Positions 1 through 8,949 of a stretch of 64,000 bases of DNA are shown here, piece by piece. Made by a program: the position numbers and the translations under genes. Numbering within the stretch: position 1 is the first letter of the stretch; every line of letters begins with the position of its first letter. Origin of the DNA: Micromonospora sp. CCTCC AA 2012012 (lineage in GTDB: Bacteria > Actinomycetota > Actinomycetes > Mycobacteriales > Micromonosporaceae); contig NZ_CP159342.1 in the NCBI RefSeq assembly GCF_040499845.1, positions 4,154,001 through 4,218,000 on the forward strand. Direction: 5' to 3'. A model generated the notes under the pieces. That model saw only the letters and a program-made list of their open reading frames with translations, was not told the origin of the DNA and made no database searches.

Positions 1-481
1 CGTAACCCGACGGGTCCTTGTCGGAGAAGGTGAGGTTCCGGCCGCCTCTGTGCTCGCCGTAGAAGGTGAGCCAGCGCGCACCCAGCTCGGCGCGCAGCTC
101 CACCCCGGCGTGCCGGCGGAAGTCGGGCAGCGCCTCGTCCTCCTCCTCGGCGAGGTGCTCGCTGTTCTCCCGGCGGGCCGTCCAGACCGCCGCCCACCAC
201 TCGTCCGAGCCGACCGGGTGCCGCTTCGCCTCGGCGATCGCGTCCCGGATCTTGTTGTGGTCGCCGATGGCGTCCTCGGTCTCCTCCTCGCCGTCGTCGC
301 CGTGCCGGACCAGGTGCGGATAGAGGATCGTCTCCTCCGCCTCGGCGTGGATGTCCAGGTGCAGGCTGAGCGCATCCCAGATGGCCAGCAGCTCGTCGTC
401 GTCCCGGGCGTCGTCGAGCCGGGCGAAGCCGCGTCGGAAGGCGGCGTGGTCGTCGAGGATCAGCGCGGTGATGTCGTCCAT
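1..481 (-). CDS. Hemerythrin (HHE) domain protein, C-terminus cut by the left edge
   Basis: The gene starts on the minus strand at 481 and runs off the left edge with about 160 residues visible. Recognisable HHE features are LILDDH near residue 10, a LHLDIHAEAEETILYPHL segment (H..E di-iron ligands), GDHNKI, and HLAEEEDEALP. Such helical bundles bind a non-haem di-iron centre and sense or buffer oxygen, NO or iron in the cytosol. I chose ATG 481 because GGGAAG lies 8 nt upstream. An in-frame GTG at 490 would overlap the stop of the upstream aldo/keto reductase (GTGA) but has no spaced Shine-Dalgarno sequence. The two genes are probably co-transcribed. Family assignment is firm; the physiological role is unknown. 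Confidence 0.85.
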   Translation of the reverse strand, partial: MDDITALILDDHAAFRRGFARLDDARDDDELLAIWDALSLHLDIHAEAEETILYPHLVRHGDDGEEETEDAIGDHNKIRDAIAEAKRHPVGSDEWWAAVWTARRENSEHLAEEEDEALPDFRRHAGVELRAELGARWLTFYGEHRGGRNLTFSDKDPSGY

Positions 482-486
482 CGTGG

Positions 487-1509
487 TCACTTCCCGGTCC
501 GGGCGCGGATCAGCTTCGGCACGGCGGCGAGGCCGGTGATCGGGCGGAACTGCCGCGCGGCGGCACCGAGGGCCGCGTACTCGTCGTCGGCGAGGTCGAT
601 CTCGGCGGCGGCGGCGTTGCGTTCCATCTGCTCCACGCTGGAGGCGCCGGGGATGGCCACCACGTTCGGGTGGTGCAGCAGATAGGCCAGGGCGATCTGG
701 CTGGGGGTGGCGTCGTGCGCGCCGGCCACCTCGCGCAGCGTGGCGATCAGTTCGGTGCCGCGTTCCAGGTTCTCCGGCAGGAAGTACGGGTTGGCCCGGC
801 GCACCGCCCCGCTGGGCGGGTTCTTCGCGTCGTACCGGCCGGAGAGGAACCCCTGCGCGAGCGGGCTGTACGCGATGACGATCCGGCCGGCCTGCTCCGC
901 GTACGGGATCAGGTCCTCCTCCGGAGCGCGGTCGATCATGCTGTAGCGGACCTGGTTGCTGAGCACCCGGCGGCCCAGCGCGGCCTCGGCGAAGCGCCAC
1001 CGGCGCAGGTTGTAGTTGCTGACGCCGACCTCGCCGACCAGCCCGACGTCCTGGAGGGCCCGCATGCCGCGCATGGTGGTGGTGTCGGCGACCACCGGGT
1101 TCGGCTGGTGCACCTGGTAGAGGTCGATGCTGCTGACGCCGAGCCGGGCGGCGGAGGCGACCGCGCGCTGCTGCACCACCGGGGCGATCGGGAGCACCGG
1201 GAAGATCTTGCTGGCCACGACGACCTTGGCCAGGTCGTCGCCGACGGCTGCGCCAGGTCGCGGCGCGGTGTCGGACGCGCCGGACTGGCGTGGTCGCAAC
1301 GCCGCGCCGAGGATCCGCTCGCTGCGGCCGAAGCCGTACAGCTCGGCGGTGTCGAAGAGGGTGACGCCGAGGTCGAGCGCGCGCCGGACGATGTCCGCCG
1401 CCCGGCGCTCGTAGTCGGGGCCGTAGCCCCACTCCTTCGAGCCGAACTGCCAGGTGCCGAGACCGATCTTGGAAATGGGCTTCGGGGTGTCGAGCGGGAC
1501 GAATCGCAT
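487..1509 (-). CDS. Aldo/keto reductase (AKR family)
   Basis: A 340-residue NADPH-dependent carbonyl reductase with a TIM-barrel fold. The catalytic tetrad is visible: Asp53 and Tyr58 in DTAELYG, Lys101 in VVVASKIF and His134 in YQVHQPN. The C-terminal cofactor-binding part has VVAIPGASSVEQMERN, typical of the family. A Gly/Ala/Pro-rich insertion at about residues 72-95 separates the first barrel strands from the catalytic lysine and is longer than usual. It is followed by the hemerythrin gene with only a few bases between them. The substrate cannot be read from sequence. A second, only distantly related AKR starts 112 bp away in the opposite direction. Confidence 0.9.
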   Translation of the reverse strand: MRFVPLDTPKPISKIGLGTWQFGSKEWGYGPDYERRAADIVRRALDLGVTLFDTAELYGFGRSERILGAALRPRQSGASDTAPRPGAAVGDDLAKVVVASKIFPVLPIAPVVQQRAVASAARLGVSSIDLYQVHQPNPVVADTTTMRGMRALQDVGLVGEVGVSNYNLRRWRFAEAALGRRVLSNQVRYSMIDRAPEEDLIPYAEQAGRIVIAYSPLAQGFLSGRYDAKNPPSGAVRRANPYFLPENLERGTELIATLREVAGAHDATPSQIALAYLLHHPNVVAIPGASSVEQMERNAAAAEIDLADDEYAALGAAARQFRPITGLAAVPKLIRARTGK

Positions 1510-1621
1510 GGCCTCGAAGCTACCCCGCCGGCCCGCGTGCCACGCCGGATCCGCGCGGGCCGCCGTCCGGGCGGTGGGACGCGACGTGGGAGCGCGGCCG
1601 GCAGGGCTAGGGTGGTCTTCC

Positions 1622-2611
1622 GTGACCTACCTCGCGGCTGATGAGCGCTACGACTCGATGACCTACCGGCGCAGCGGACGCAGCGGGCTGCGCCTGCCGG
1701 CGATCTCCCTCGGGCTGTGGCACAACTTCGGGCCGGACCGGCCGTTCGACCGGCAGCGGGACATCGTCCGACGCGCCTTCGACCTCGGCATCACCCACTT
1801 CGACCTGGCCAACAACTACGGCCCGCCGCCCGGGGCGGCCGAGGAGAACTTCGGCCGGCTGCTCGCGGGCGACCTCAAGCCGTACCGGGACGAGCTGGTG
1901 ATCTCCAGCAAGGCCGGCTACGACATGTGGCTCGGCCCGTACGGCGAGTGGGGCTCCCGCAAGTACCTGATCTCGTCGCTCGACCAGTCGCTGCGCCGGC
2001 TGGGGCTCGACTACGTCGACATCTTCTATTCGCACCGGTTCGACCCGGACACCCCGCTGGAGGAGACGATGGGCGCGCTCGACGCCGTCGTCCGCTCCGG
2101 CCGGGCGCTCTACGTGGGCATCTCCAACTACACCTCCGAGCAGACCACCCGGGCCGCCGCGATCCTCCGCGACCTCGGTACGCCCCTGCTGATCCACCAG
2201 CCGTCGTACTCGATGCTCAACCGCTGGACCGAGGACGACGGGCTGCTCGACACGCTGGAGCAGGTCGGCGCGGGCTGCATCGCGTACAGCCCGCTCGCGC
2301 AGGGCCTGCTCACCGACCGCTACCTGGGCGGCATCCCCGCCGACTCGCGGGTCCGCACCAGCGTCTTCCTCAACGAGAGCGACCTCGACGCGGAGAAGAT
2401 GGCCACCATCCGGGCGCTCGGCGCGATCGCCGAACGGCGTGGCCAGTCACTGGCCCAGCTCGCGCTGGCCTGGGCGTTGCGCGACCCGCGGATGACCAGT
2501 CTGATCATCGGCGCCAGCAGCGTCGGGCAACTGGAGGGGAACGTCGCCGCGCTGGACAACCTCGACCTCAGCGCCGAGGAACTCACCGAGATCGACCGTC
2601 ACCTGGGCTGA
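1622..2611 (+). CDS. mgrA: L-glyceraldehyde 3-phosphate reductase-like aldo/keto reductase
   Basis: A 329-residue AKR of the YghZ/Gpr type, which reduces L-glyceraldehyde 3-phosphate and methylglyoxal with NADPH in E. coli. Tetrad residues are Asp61 and Tyr66 (DLANNYG), Lys97 (SSKAGY) and His138 (FYSHRFD). The N-terminus (YLAADERYDSMTYRRSG, then SGLRLPAISLGLWHNFG) lines up with the start of E. coli YghZ, so I use GTG 1622 rather than the internal ATG 1658 or the longer upstream reading. AGGGTGG lies just upstream. The gene is divergent from the neighbouring AKR. The subfamily is clear from the N-terminal and GLWHNFG signatures; the physiological substrate here is inferred. Confidence 0.88.
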   Translation: MTYLAADERYDSMTYRRSGRSGLRLPAISLGLWHNFGPDRPFDRQRDIVRRAFDLGITHFDLANNYGPPPGAAEENFGRLLAGDLKPYRDELVISSKAGYDMWLGPYGEWGSRKYLISSLDQSLRRLGLDYVDIFYSHRFDPDTPLEETMGALDAVVRSGRALYVGISNYTSEQTTRAAAILRDLGTPLLIHQPSYSMLNRWTEDDGLLDTLEQVGAGCIAYSPLAQGLLTDRYLGGIPADSRVRTSVFLNESDLDAEKMATIRALGAIAERRGQSLAQLALAWALRDPRMTSLIIGASSVGQLEGNVAALDNLDLSAEELTEIDRHLG

Positions 2612-2645
2612 TCCCGGGTCGGTGCCGGGCAGGCGACCGTCCGGG

Positions 2646-3569
2646 TCACCAGATGCGGCGGCGGCCGGCGCGGTGGTTGCGTACCCCGCAGGGCCGGCCG
2701 ACCGGCGCGGTGCCGGCGCGCCGCAGCCGCCGCCCGACGACGGTCGCCAGGAGCACCGTGACCACCGCCGCGGCGCCGCCCAGCAGCGGCCAGCGGACGC
2801 CGCCGAGGTCGGTCACCGCCGCCACCGGGACCCCGGCCCCGGCCGCCGGGTCGGCGGGGGCCGACCGGACGGTGGACCCGGCGGCGCGCCCCCGGGTGGC
2901 CGTCGGGCCGGCCGACGCCCGGGTGCGCGCCGAGGCGGCGCCGCCCGGGGCGGGCCGGAACACCACGTCCGAGCAGGAGTAGTAGGTGTCCTGGGTGTCG
3001 GAGTTCTGCCAGATCACATAGATCAGGTGCCGCCCGTCGCGCCCCGTCGGCAGCCGACCCGCCATCTGGTACGCCCCACCGCGGATCGGCGGGTCGGTGG
3101 CCGTCAGGAACGGCTTCCGCTCCAGATCGGACCAGGCCAGGCGCCGGGTCGGGTCGTAGGACGAGGTGGTGACGTAGAGCCGGAACGTCCCCTTGTGCGG
3201 GATCGTCGTCCGGTAGCGGAAGGTGAACTTCGCCCCGGCGGTCAGCTCGGTCGCGGGCCAGTCGGCGCGGGCGAGGTTCAGCCCCTGGTAGGCGGAGAGC
3301 CCACCGCCGCACAGCTCACCGTCGGGGATCCGCTCCCGGTCCCGCCCGTCGACCCGGGCGACCCGGATGTTGTCCCACTCGCGTACCGCCGCGCCGGCCG
3401 CGACCGCCGCGCGGCAGGCCGGCGTCGTGGCCTGCCCGCCCTCCGGGCCGCAGGCCGCCGCCCGGCTCATCGGAGTGGTCGAGGCGCCGTGCGCGGCGGC
3501 CGGAGCGGCGCCCACGAGCAGGGTCGCGGCGACGGCCGCGACGGCGGCGAGCATTCGGCGTACGGCCAT
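2646..3569 (-). CDS. AA10 lytic polysaccharide monooxygenase with C-terminal membrane anchor
   Basis: A 307-residue secreted copper enzyme that oxidatively cleaves chitin or cellulose. A signal peptide (basic MAVRR, hydrophobic core, cut after Ala26) leaves His27 as the mature N-terminus. His27 and His125 (TIPHKGTF) form the copper histidine brace. The aromatic axial position falls in the TYYSCSDVVF motif, where many AA10 enzymes have Phe. After the catalytic domain (27 to about 205) come a Thr/Ala/Pro linker and a transmembrane helix (about 262-284) ending in a basic GRRLRR tail, so the enzyme is probably tethered to the membrane instead of released. GGGAGG 8 nt upstream fixes the ATG at 3569. 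No binding module or partner gene is adjacent. Confidence 0.88.
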   Translation of the reverse strand: MAVRRMLAAVAAVAATLLVGAAPAAAHGASTTPMSRAAACGPEGGQATTPACRAAVAAGAAVREWDNIRVARVDGRDRERIPDGELCGGGLSAYQGLNLARADWPATELTAGAKFTFRYRTTIPHKGTFRLYVTTSSYDPTRRLAWSDLERKPFLTATDPPIRGGAYQMAGRLPTGRDGRHLIYVIWQNSDTQDTYYSCSDVVFRPAPGGAASARTRASAGPTATRGRAAGSTVRSAPADPAAGAGVPVAAVTDLGGVRWPLLGGAAAVVTVLLATVVGRRLRRAGTAPVGRPCGVRNHRAGRRRIW

Positions 3570-3753
3570 GAGATCGACCTCCCGGGCAGTGGTACGGCCC
3601 GCAGCCGCCAAAGGTTCGACGGGTGCCACGCGCCACATCCCGTCCGACCGCTGGCCTGGGACGGACGACGCGGGGCGGCGCAGGGGTCGAGGGGCGGCGG
3701 GCGGGCCGGGACAGGCCCTACAGTGACGGCACCTCGTGATCTAGGAGCGTGCC

Positions 3754-5997
3754 GTGTCCGAGCCGCCGTCGGCGCCAGATAGTCCCCGGACCGCTGCGGC
3801 GGCCGGGCCGGGAAGCGGTACACCCGCCGACTTCCCGCCGCACCTGCTCGTCATGCCCGCAGTCGAGGGCGCACCGCCCGCCGTGGCGTGGCCCGGCCCG
3901 GAGGGGGAGCCCGCCTGGGCCATCCCGGTCAGCGTCCCGCCCGGCACCCGCGGATATGCGATCTTCATCCCGCTGGTGCCGGTCGCCGGGGACACGCCGT
4001 CGGCCGTCCCGATGATCCCCGCACAGCCGACCCTCGGCACCCGGGCGACGACCGTCGGCACCACCGGCACCGGGGCGGAGGCCTCCGCAGGCAGCGTCGA
4101 TGCCGGACCGGGTGTTCCCGTCGGCACCGCCGACGCCGGGGCGGCGTCCGGCGACGCCGAGTCCGGCACGGCCACCGCGCCGGTGGTCCCCGCCGCCACC
4201 GGGTCCGCCGCAGCCGATCTCTCGCCGGCCGGGTCGACGGTCGATCCCACCGGAGCCACGACGGCCACTCCGTCGGAGGCGCCCGCGCCGACGGGTGGCA
4301 CCCCCACGCCCACCCTCCCTGGTCCAGTTCTCCCGCCGGCGCAGGAGGTCGCAGCGCGGCAGCAGTCGGGTGTCCCGGGCCCCGCCCCGGCACCGCACCC
4401 GGGCCACCCCGCGGCGCCCCCCTACCCCGGCCCGGCGTGGGGTGGCCTCCCGCCCCAGTACCCGCAGCAGTGGGCACCGCGTCCACCGAAGCCCCGGACG
4501 TCGTTCCTCGGCGCGAAGTGGCCGGGTCCGAAACCGGCCACCGGACGGGCCACCCCCGCCGCGGTCCTCGCCGGGGCGCTGGGGATCGCGTTCTTCGTAC
4601 CGCTGAGCCGGACCGGCATCGGCTGGTTCCTCGGCTGGCTCGTGCTGACCGCCGGCGTGCTCGTCGCGGTCCGCCGGCACACCGCCGACCTGCCCCGGGG
4701 CGAACGCCTGGTCCGCGGCGGCTGGGCGGTGGCGGCGCTGGCGCTGCTGGCCGTGCTGGCCTTCCGCAACGCCTGGTGGCTGGTCACGTTCTGCGTCCTC
4801 GGTGCGCTCGGCTGCACGGCCCTCGCCATCGTGGGCGGCCGACTCGTCCGGTCGATCCTGTTCAGCCTGGTGGCGACCCCGTTCGCCGCGTTCCGGGGGC
4901 TGCCCTGGGTACGCCGGCACCTGCGCGCCCCGGCCAACGCCGGCATGGTCGGGAGGGTGGCCGGGTCGGTGGTCGCCACCGTGCTGGTGCTGCTGGTCTT
5001 CGGCGCCCTGCTCTCCTCGGCCGACGCCGCCTTCTCGCAGGTGCTCGGCGCCATCGTGCCCGAGATCAGCGCCGGCGCGGTGTTCCGCGGCGTCTTCCTG
5101 GCGGCGGTGGGCGGACTGATCGCCGTGGCCGCCGTCTACACCCTGGCCGCGCCGCCCGAGCTGTCCGACGTCGACCGGCCGACCCGGCGCAGCCTGGGGC
5201 TGGTGGAGTGGGCCCCGCCCATCACCGCGCTGACCGCGCTCTTCGCCGGTTTCGTGGCGGTGCAGTTCACCGTGCTCTTCGGTGGGCAGCGGCACGTGCT
5301 GAAGACGGCCGGCCTCAGCTACGCCGAGTACGCGCGTAGCGGCTTCTGGCAGCTGCTCTTCGTCACCCTGCTGACCCTGGCCGTGCTGGGTGGGGTGAGC
5401 CGCTGGGCCCGGCGGGAACGCCCGGTCGAACGGAACCTGCTGCGCGTCCTGCTCGGCCTGCTCAGCGTGCTGAGCGTGGTGATCGTGGTTTCCGCGCTGG
5501 CCCGGATGTACACGTACCAGAAGGTCTACAGCTTCACCGGCGAGCGGATCTTCGTGATGGCGTTCGAGCTGCTGCTCGGCGCGGTGTTCCTGATGGTCCT
5601 GGCGGCCGGGATCCGGTGGCGGGGGCGGTGGATCCCCGGCACGACCGTGGGGCTGGCCGTGGTGATGCTGCTCAGCCTGGCCGTGCTCAACCCGGAGGAC
5701 TACGCGGCGCGCCGCAACATCGTCCGGTACGAGCAGGCCGGCAAGATCGACGCCTGGTACCTGCGGGCGCTCTCCGCCGACGCCACGCCCGCCCTGACGA
5801 AGCTGCCCGACCCGGTCCGCCGCTGCACGGTGAGCTGGATCGCGAAGGACCTCAAGGAGTCCGACCCCTGGTACGCCTGGAACCTGGGCCGGTACCGGGC
5901 CCGGCAGGCCCTGGACCGGATCGGCAGGGACGCGATCGGCGGACCGAAGGACTGCCGCAAGGCCGACCAGTTCGACCTGCCCAAGATCCGGAGATGA
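3754..5997 (+). CDS. DUF4153-family (DUF4173) polytopic membrane protein
   Basis: A 747-residue protein. Residues 1 to about 240 are low-complexity Pro/Ala/Thr/Gly sequence, predicted disordered and cytoplasmic. Residues from about 255 to 640 contain roughly ten hydrophobic helices, and a soluble tail follows with the family-typical NPEDYAARRNI and KIDAWYLRALS. These are hallmarks of the DUF4153/DUF4173 group, whose function is unknown; some members sit near regulatory genes. The GTG start at 3754 is preceded by AGGAG at a 6-nt spacing. It converges on the phosphatase gene at 6041, with a perfect hairpin between them. Family is well supported; no function is assigned. Confidence 0.82.
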   Translation: MSEPPSAPDSPRTAAAAGPGSGTPADFPPHLLVMPAVEGAPPAVAWPGPEGEPAWAIPVSVPPGTRGYAIFIPLVPVAGDTPSAVPMIPAQPTLGTRATTVGTTGTGAEASAGSVDAGPGVPVGTADAGAASGDAESGTATAPVVPAATGSAAADLSPAGSTVDPTGATTATPSEAPAPTGGTPTPTLPGPVLPPAQEVAARQQSGVPGPAPAPHPGHPAAPPYPGPAWGGLPPQYPQQWAPRPPKPRTSFLGAKWPGPKPATGRATPAAVLAGALGIAFFVPLSRTGIGWFLGWLVLTAGVLVAVRRHTADLPRGERLVRGGWAVAALALLAVLAFRNAWWLVTFCVLGALGCTALAIVGGRLVRSILFSLVATPFAAFRGLPWVRRHLRAPANAGMVGRVAGSVVATVLVLLVFGALLSSADAAFSQVLGAIVPEISAGAVFRGVFLAAVGGLIAVAAVYTLAAPPELSDVDRPTRRSLGLVEWAPPITALTALFAGFVAVQFTVLFGGQRHVLKTAGLSYAEYARSGFWQLLFVTLLTLAVLGGVSRWARRERPVERNLLRVLLGLLSVLSVVIVVSALARMYTYQKVYSFTGERIFVMAFELLLGAVFLMVLAAGIRWRGRWIPGTTVGLAVVMLLSLAVLNPEDYAARRNIVRYEQAGKIDAWYLRALSADATPALTKLPDPVRRCTVSWIAKDLKESDPWYAWNLGRYRARQALDRIGRDAIGGPKDCRKADQFDLPKIRR

Positions 5998-6002
5998 GCC
6001 GG

Positions 6003-6040
6003 CCGGTGGGCCGGGCGTCGTACGTCGCCCGGCCCACCGG
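6003..6040. terminator. Bidirectional hairpin terminator between convergent genes
   Basis: A perfect 15-bp inverted repeat (left arm 6003-6017, right arm 6026-6040) with an 8-nt loop lies exactly between the stop codons of the convergent DUF4153 and phosphatase genes. It lacks a T-tract, as is common for actinobacterial terminators. Confidence 0.75.
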
Positions 6041-8605
6041 TCAGGCCCCGTCCACCGTGGCTGGCGCTGACCGCCGGCCGATGCGGAGGGCGAGGATCGC
6101 CATGTCGTCGGCGGCCGGGCCGTGCTGGAACGCGTCGACCCCGGCGCGGACGTACGCGACCAACCGCTCCGGGTCGTCGTGCGGCGCGCCACGCACCAGC
6201 TCCGCCAGGCGTTCCTGGCCGAAGAGCCCCGCCGGCCCGCGCGCCTCGATGACGCCGTCGGTGTAGAGCAGCACGGTGTCCCCCGCCGCCAGTGGCACCG
6301 TCCGCTGCTCGAGTCGCACCGTGGAGAAGGCTCCGATGAGCATCCCCGGCACGCTGACCACCTCGACGCTGCCGTCGGCCCGGCGCACCAGCGCGGCCGG
6401 GTGGCCCCCGGAGGCGAGGTCCAGCTCCGCTCCGTCGTCGTGCAGCCGCAACCGCCCGCAGGCCACGGTGAGGAACCGGTCGACGTCGGCGTCCTCCCAC
6501 AGTCGGGTGTGCAGCCGCCGCAGCGCGGCAGCCGGCTCGGCCGTCGCGGCGGTGATCCGCAGGGTGTGCCGTGCGAGGCCGGTCACCGAGGCGGCGTCCA
6601 CGCCCCGGCCGGCCACGTCGCCGACCACCAGCACCCATTCGCGGCCGGCGGAGCCGTCGACCGCGAAGACGTCGTAGAAGTCGCCGCCGACCTCGGCCGC
6701 GTCACCGGTGACGTAGACGGCCGCCAGCTCCACGCCGGGCACCTCCGGCAGCCGGGACGGCAGCAGGCTGCGTTGCAGGCGCAGGGCGGTGGTGTGTTCG
6801 CGTTCGTACAGTTGGGCGCGGGCGAGCGCCTGCCCGGCCAGACCGGCCAGCGTCTCCAGCAGGTTCTGCTGGTCGGCGTCGAACGCCTGCTCCGTCCGGT
6901 ACGCGAAGGTGAGCATGCCGGCAGCCGTCCCCCGGCCGCGCATCGGCATCATCGCCCAGGCCGAATGAGCCGTGCGGGCCTGCGCCTCGGCGAGCTGCGG
7001 ATAGCGGTGGAGCATCGCGCCCAGGTCCGGATAGAAGGCGGACCTGTCCGAGCGGTACGCCACCGCGATCGGATGGTCGGCGTCGCTGGGCAGGACGTGC
7101 CACTGCTCCGGGGGCTCCTGCCCGGTGGGCGCGAAGCGGAGCCGCCGGCCCCGGTCGTCGAGCAGGGCCACGGATGCCACGTTGGCCCCGGCGGCGAGGG
7201 CACCCGCGGTACCGACGACACAGGCCACCTCGGCGACGGACACCGCCTGGGACAGCGCTTCGGTGAACGCCTGCACCTGACGTGCCCGCCGTTCCTCCTG
7301 CCGCCGCCGGGTCACCTCGGTCACGAAGACCGCCACGGCAGCGGTCCGGCCCCCCGCGCCGGGTACGCCGAAGAAGCTGCTCAGCCAGGTCCGCGCCCCC
7401 ATGACGATCTCCACGTCGCGGACCACGCCGGTCTCGGCGACCTCGCGCATCGCCGGCTCCACCTGGGGCGCCAGCGCGGGCAGGAGGTCGGGCAGGCGGC
7501 GGCCGAGATGGTCGGCGGCGGTCCGACCGTTCCACTCGGCGAGGGTCGGGTTGATCTTCAGGTAGCGCAGCTCGGTGTCGAGCAGGGCGACCCCGACCGG
7601 GGCGTTCTCCACCAGGGTGTCCAGCACGGTCAGCGTGCCGGCCCGCTCCGCGGTCAACTGCTCGACACCGAGGGTCTCCTCGTCGGTGACCTCCTCGAAG
7701 ATCGCGGCGACGCCGACCGGGCCGGTGGGCGACGCGCCGAGGACCGGGTAGTAGTTGCCCCGCCAGCGCCGCTGCCCGGGCCGCCCGGGAGTCGGACCGA
7801 CGATGTCGAGGTTCAGCAGCGGCTGGCCGCTTCGCACCACCCCGCGCAGTTGAGCGGCGAACGACTCCGGCAGGTCGGGCAGCACCTCCCGGAGGTGGCA
7901 ACCGATGTGCTCCTCCGGGGTGCGGCCGTTGATCTCCGCGGCCCGCGGGTTGACCAGGGTGAAACGCAGGTCCCGGTCCAGCACGCTGACCCCGACCGGC
8001 AGGTGCAGCAGCACGGTGTCCAGCAGTGCCTGATCGATGCCCTGGGCACCCGCCCCCCGCGCCAGTTGCGCGACGGCCGACGCGGTGGGCAGCGGCACGG
8101 GGTCGTCGGGGGTGGGCCGGCGGGACCCGTGACGCAGGCCGGCCGCCCGGACCCGCTCGGCGGCGTACGTGGCCAACTCGACCGCGGTCTCGGTGGCACG
8201 CGGGGGCAGACCCTGCCGGTACCCGATGCTGATCGCGCCGATCACCACCGGCTCGCGACCGGGGTCGTGCTGCCAGAGCGGAGCGGTGACCAGCCCTTCG
8301 ACGTCGGCGGTCGGGACGCTGGCGGTCGCCGGGAAACGGATCAGCCGCTCGCGGAAGGAGCCGGCCTCGACCAGCTCACCGGTCCGCGCCGACCGGGCGA
8401 TCGCCACCGGCGCGCCCAACGGGAACCGGGACCAGGTCTCCGCCACCTCGGGTACCATGCCGGCCTGCCAGACCAGGTCGAGCTGCTCGCCGGCCTCGTC
8501 GAGGAGGACCAGCACCACCACTTCGGCCAGCGCCCGCCGCAGCACATCGGCGGGGAGCAACGCACCCGGACCCTCCGTGGAGATCCGCCCGATCCGACCT
8601 GGCAC
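6041..8605 (-). CDS. GAF-PAS-PAS-GAF-PP2C (SpoIIE/RsbU-type) serine phosphatase
   Basis: An 854-residue multi-sensor PP2C phosphatase. Order: N-terminal GAF-like region (about 1-160); PAS1 starting near LPVGVSVLDRDLRFTLVN; PAS2 near APVGVALLDTELRYLKIN; a second GAF with VSVAEVACVVGTAG; and a C-terminal SpoIIE domain with metal-binding GGDFYDVF, VVGDVAGRG, SGGHPAALV, LLYTDGVIEARG and DDMAIL. Such proteins dephosphorylate anti-anti-sigma factors in partner-switching stress or development pathways. No RsbW-type kinase domain is attached and no anti-sigma gene is adjacent, so the partner is elsewhere. GAAGGAG upstream of GTG 8605 fixes the start; a longer reading to 8701 has no such site. Confidence 0.88.
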   Translation of the reverse strand: MPGRIGRISTEGPGALLPADVLRRALAEVVVLVLLDEAGEQLDLVWQAGMVPEVAETWSRFPLGAPVAIARSARTGELVEAGSFRERLIRFPATASVPTADVEGLVTAPLWQHDPGREPVVIGAISIGYRQGLPPRATETAVELATYAAERVRAAGLRHGSRRPTPDDPVPLPTASAVAQLARGAGAQGIDQALLDTVLLHLPVGVSVLDRDLRFTLVNPRAAEINGRTPEEHIGCHLREVLPDLPESFAAQLRGVVRSGQPLLNLDIVGPTPGRPGQRRWRGNYYPVLGASPTGPVGVAAIFEEVTDEETLGVEQLTAERAGTLTVLDTLVENAPVGVALLDTELRYLKINPTLAEWNGRTAADHLGRRLPDLLPALAPQVEPAMREVAETGVVRDVEIVMGARTWLSSFFGVPGAGGRTAAVAVFVTEVTRRRQEERRARQVQAFTEALSQAVSVAEVACVVGTAGALAAGANVASVALLDDRGRRLRFAPTGQEPPEQWHVLPSDADHPIAVAYRSDRSAFYPDLGAMLHRYPQLAEAQARTAHSAWAMMPMRGRGTAAGMLTFAYRTEQAFDADQQNLLETLAGLAGQALARAQLYEREHTTALRLQRSLLPSRLPEVPGVELAAVYVTGDAAEVGGDFYDVFAVDGSAGREWVLVVGDVAGRGVDAASVTGLARHTLRITAATAEPAAALRRLHTRLWEDADVDRFLTVACGRLRLHDDGAELDLASGGHPAALVRRADGSVEVVSVPGMLIGAFSTVRLEQRTVPLAAGDTVLLYTDGVIEARGPAGLFGQERLAELVRGAPHDDPERLVAYVRAGVDAFQHGPAADDMAILALRIGRRSAPATVDGA

Positions 8606-8949
8606 CCTGCTCCTTCCCTCGACGTCGGCAGAGGAGGCCGGCTGGCCTGGTAAGGACGGTACCGCCGGTACGGGCGCCGGGCGAGCCGCAGGAGGACCCA
8701 CCCGTCGGTCCCGTCACAGCCGGGGAGCGGCCCCCGTGGCGCCCGTATGCCGGAACCTGACCGGTGCCGGGTCCGGCCGGTTCCGGAGCGGAGGGACGGA
8801 CGGGTCGAAGGACGCGCGACGCCACTGGTGGCAGCAGACACAGCGCACATGAACCGTCACCCAGAGTCGCGAATCACCGATGAGCCTTCGGGTATCCGTT
8901 CACTCCCTCCGGAGCACCCGGCGGACGGGCGGAGACGACAGGAGGAACG
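8606..8949. other. Divergent 344-bp intergenic region
   Basis: No convincing gene is present. The region must hold promoters for the phosphatase (leftward) and the DinB-like gene (rightward). Apart from the sigma-B-like motif listed separately, I see only short GC-rich palindromes (for example around 8658-8682) with no clear role. Confidence 0.5.
8871..8895 (+). promoter_or_regulatory. Possible sigma-B-type promoter
   Basis: GAAT (8871-8874), 15 nt, then GGGTAT (8890-8895) fits the Streptomyces sigma-B-type pattern GNNT-N14-16-GGGTAY. It lies 55 nt upstream of the start at 8950. The -35 part carries little information, so a chance match is possible. Confidence 0.3.

Noticed and set aside
3718..6192. 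An 824-residue open frame antisense to the DUF4153 gene
   Set aside because: Gln/His/Gly-rich shadow translation; the plus-strand frame has real transmembrane helices and a ribosome-binding site.
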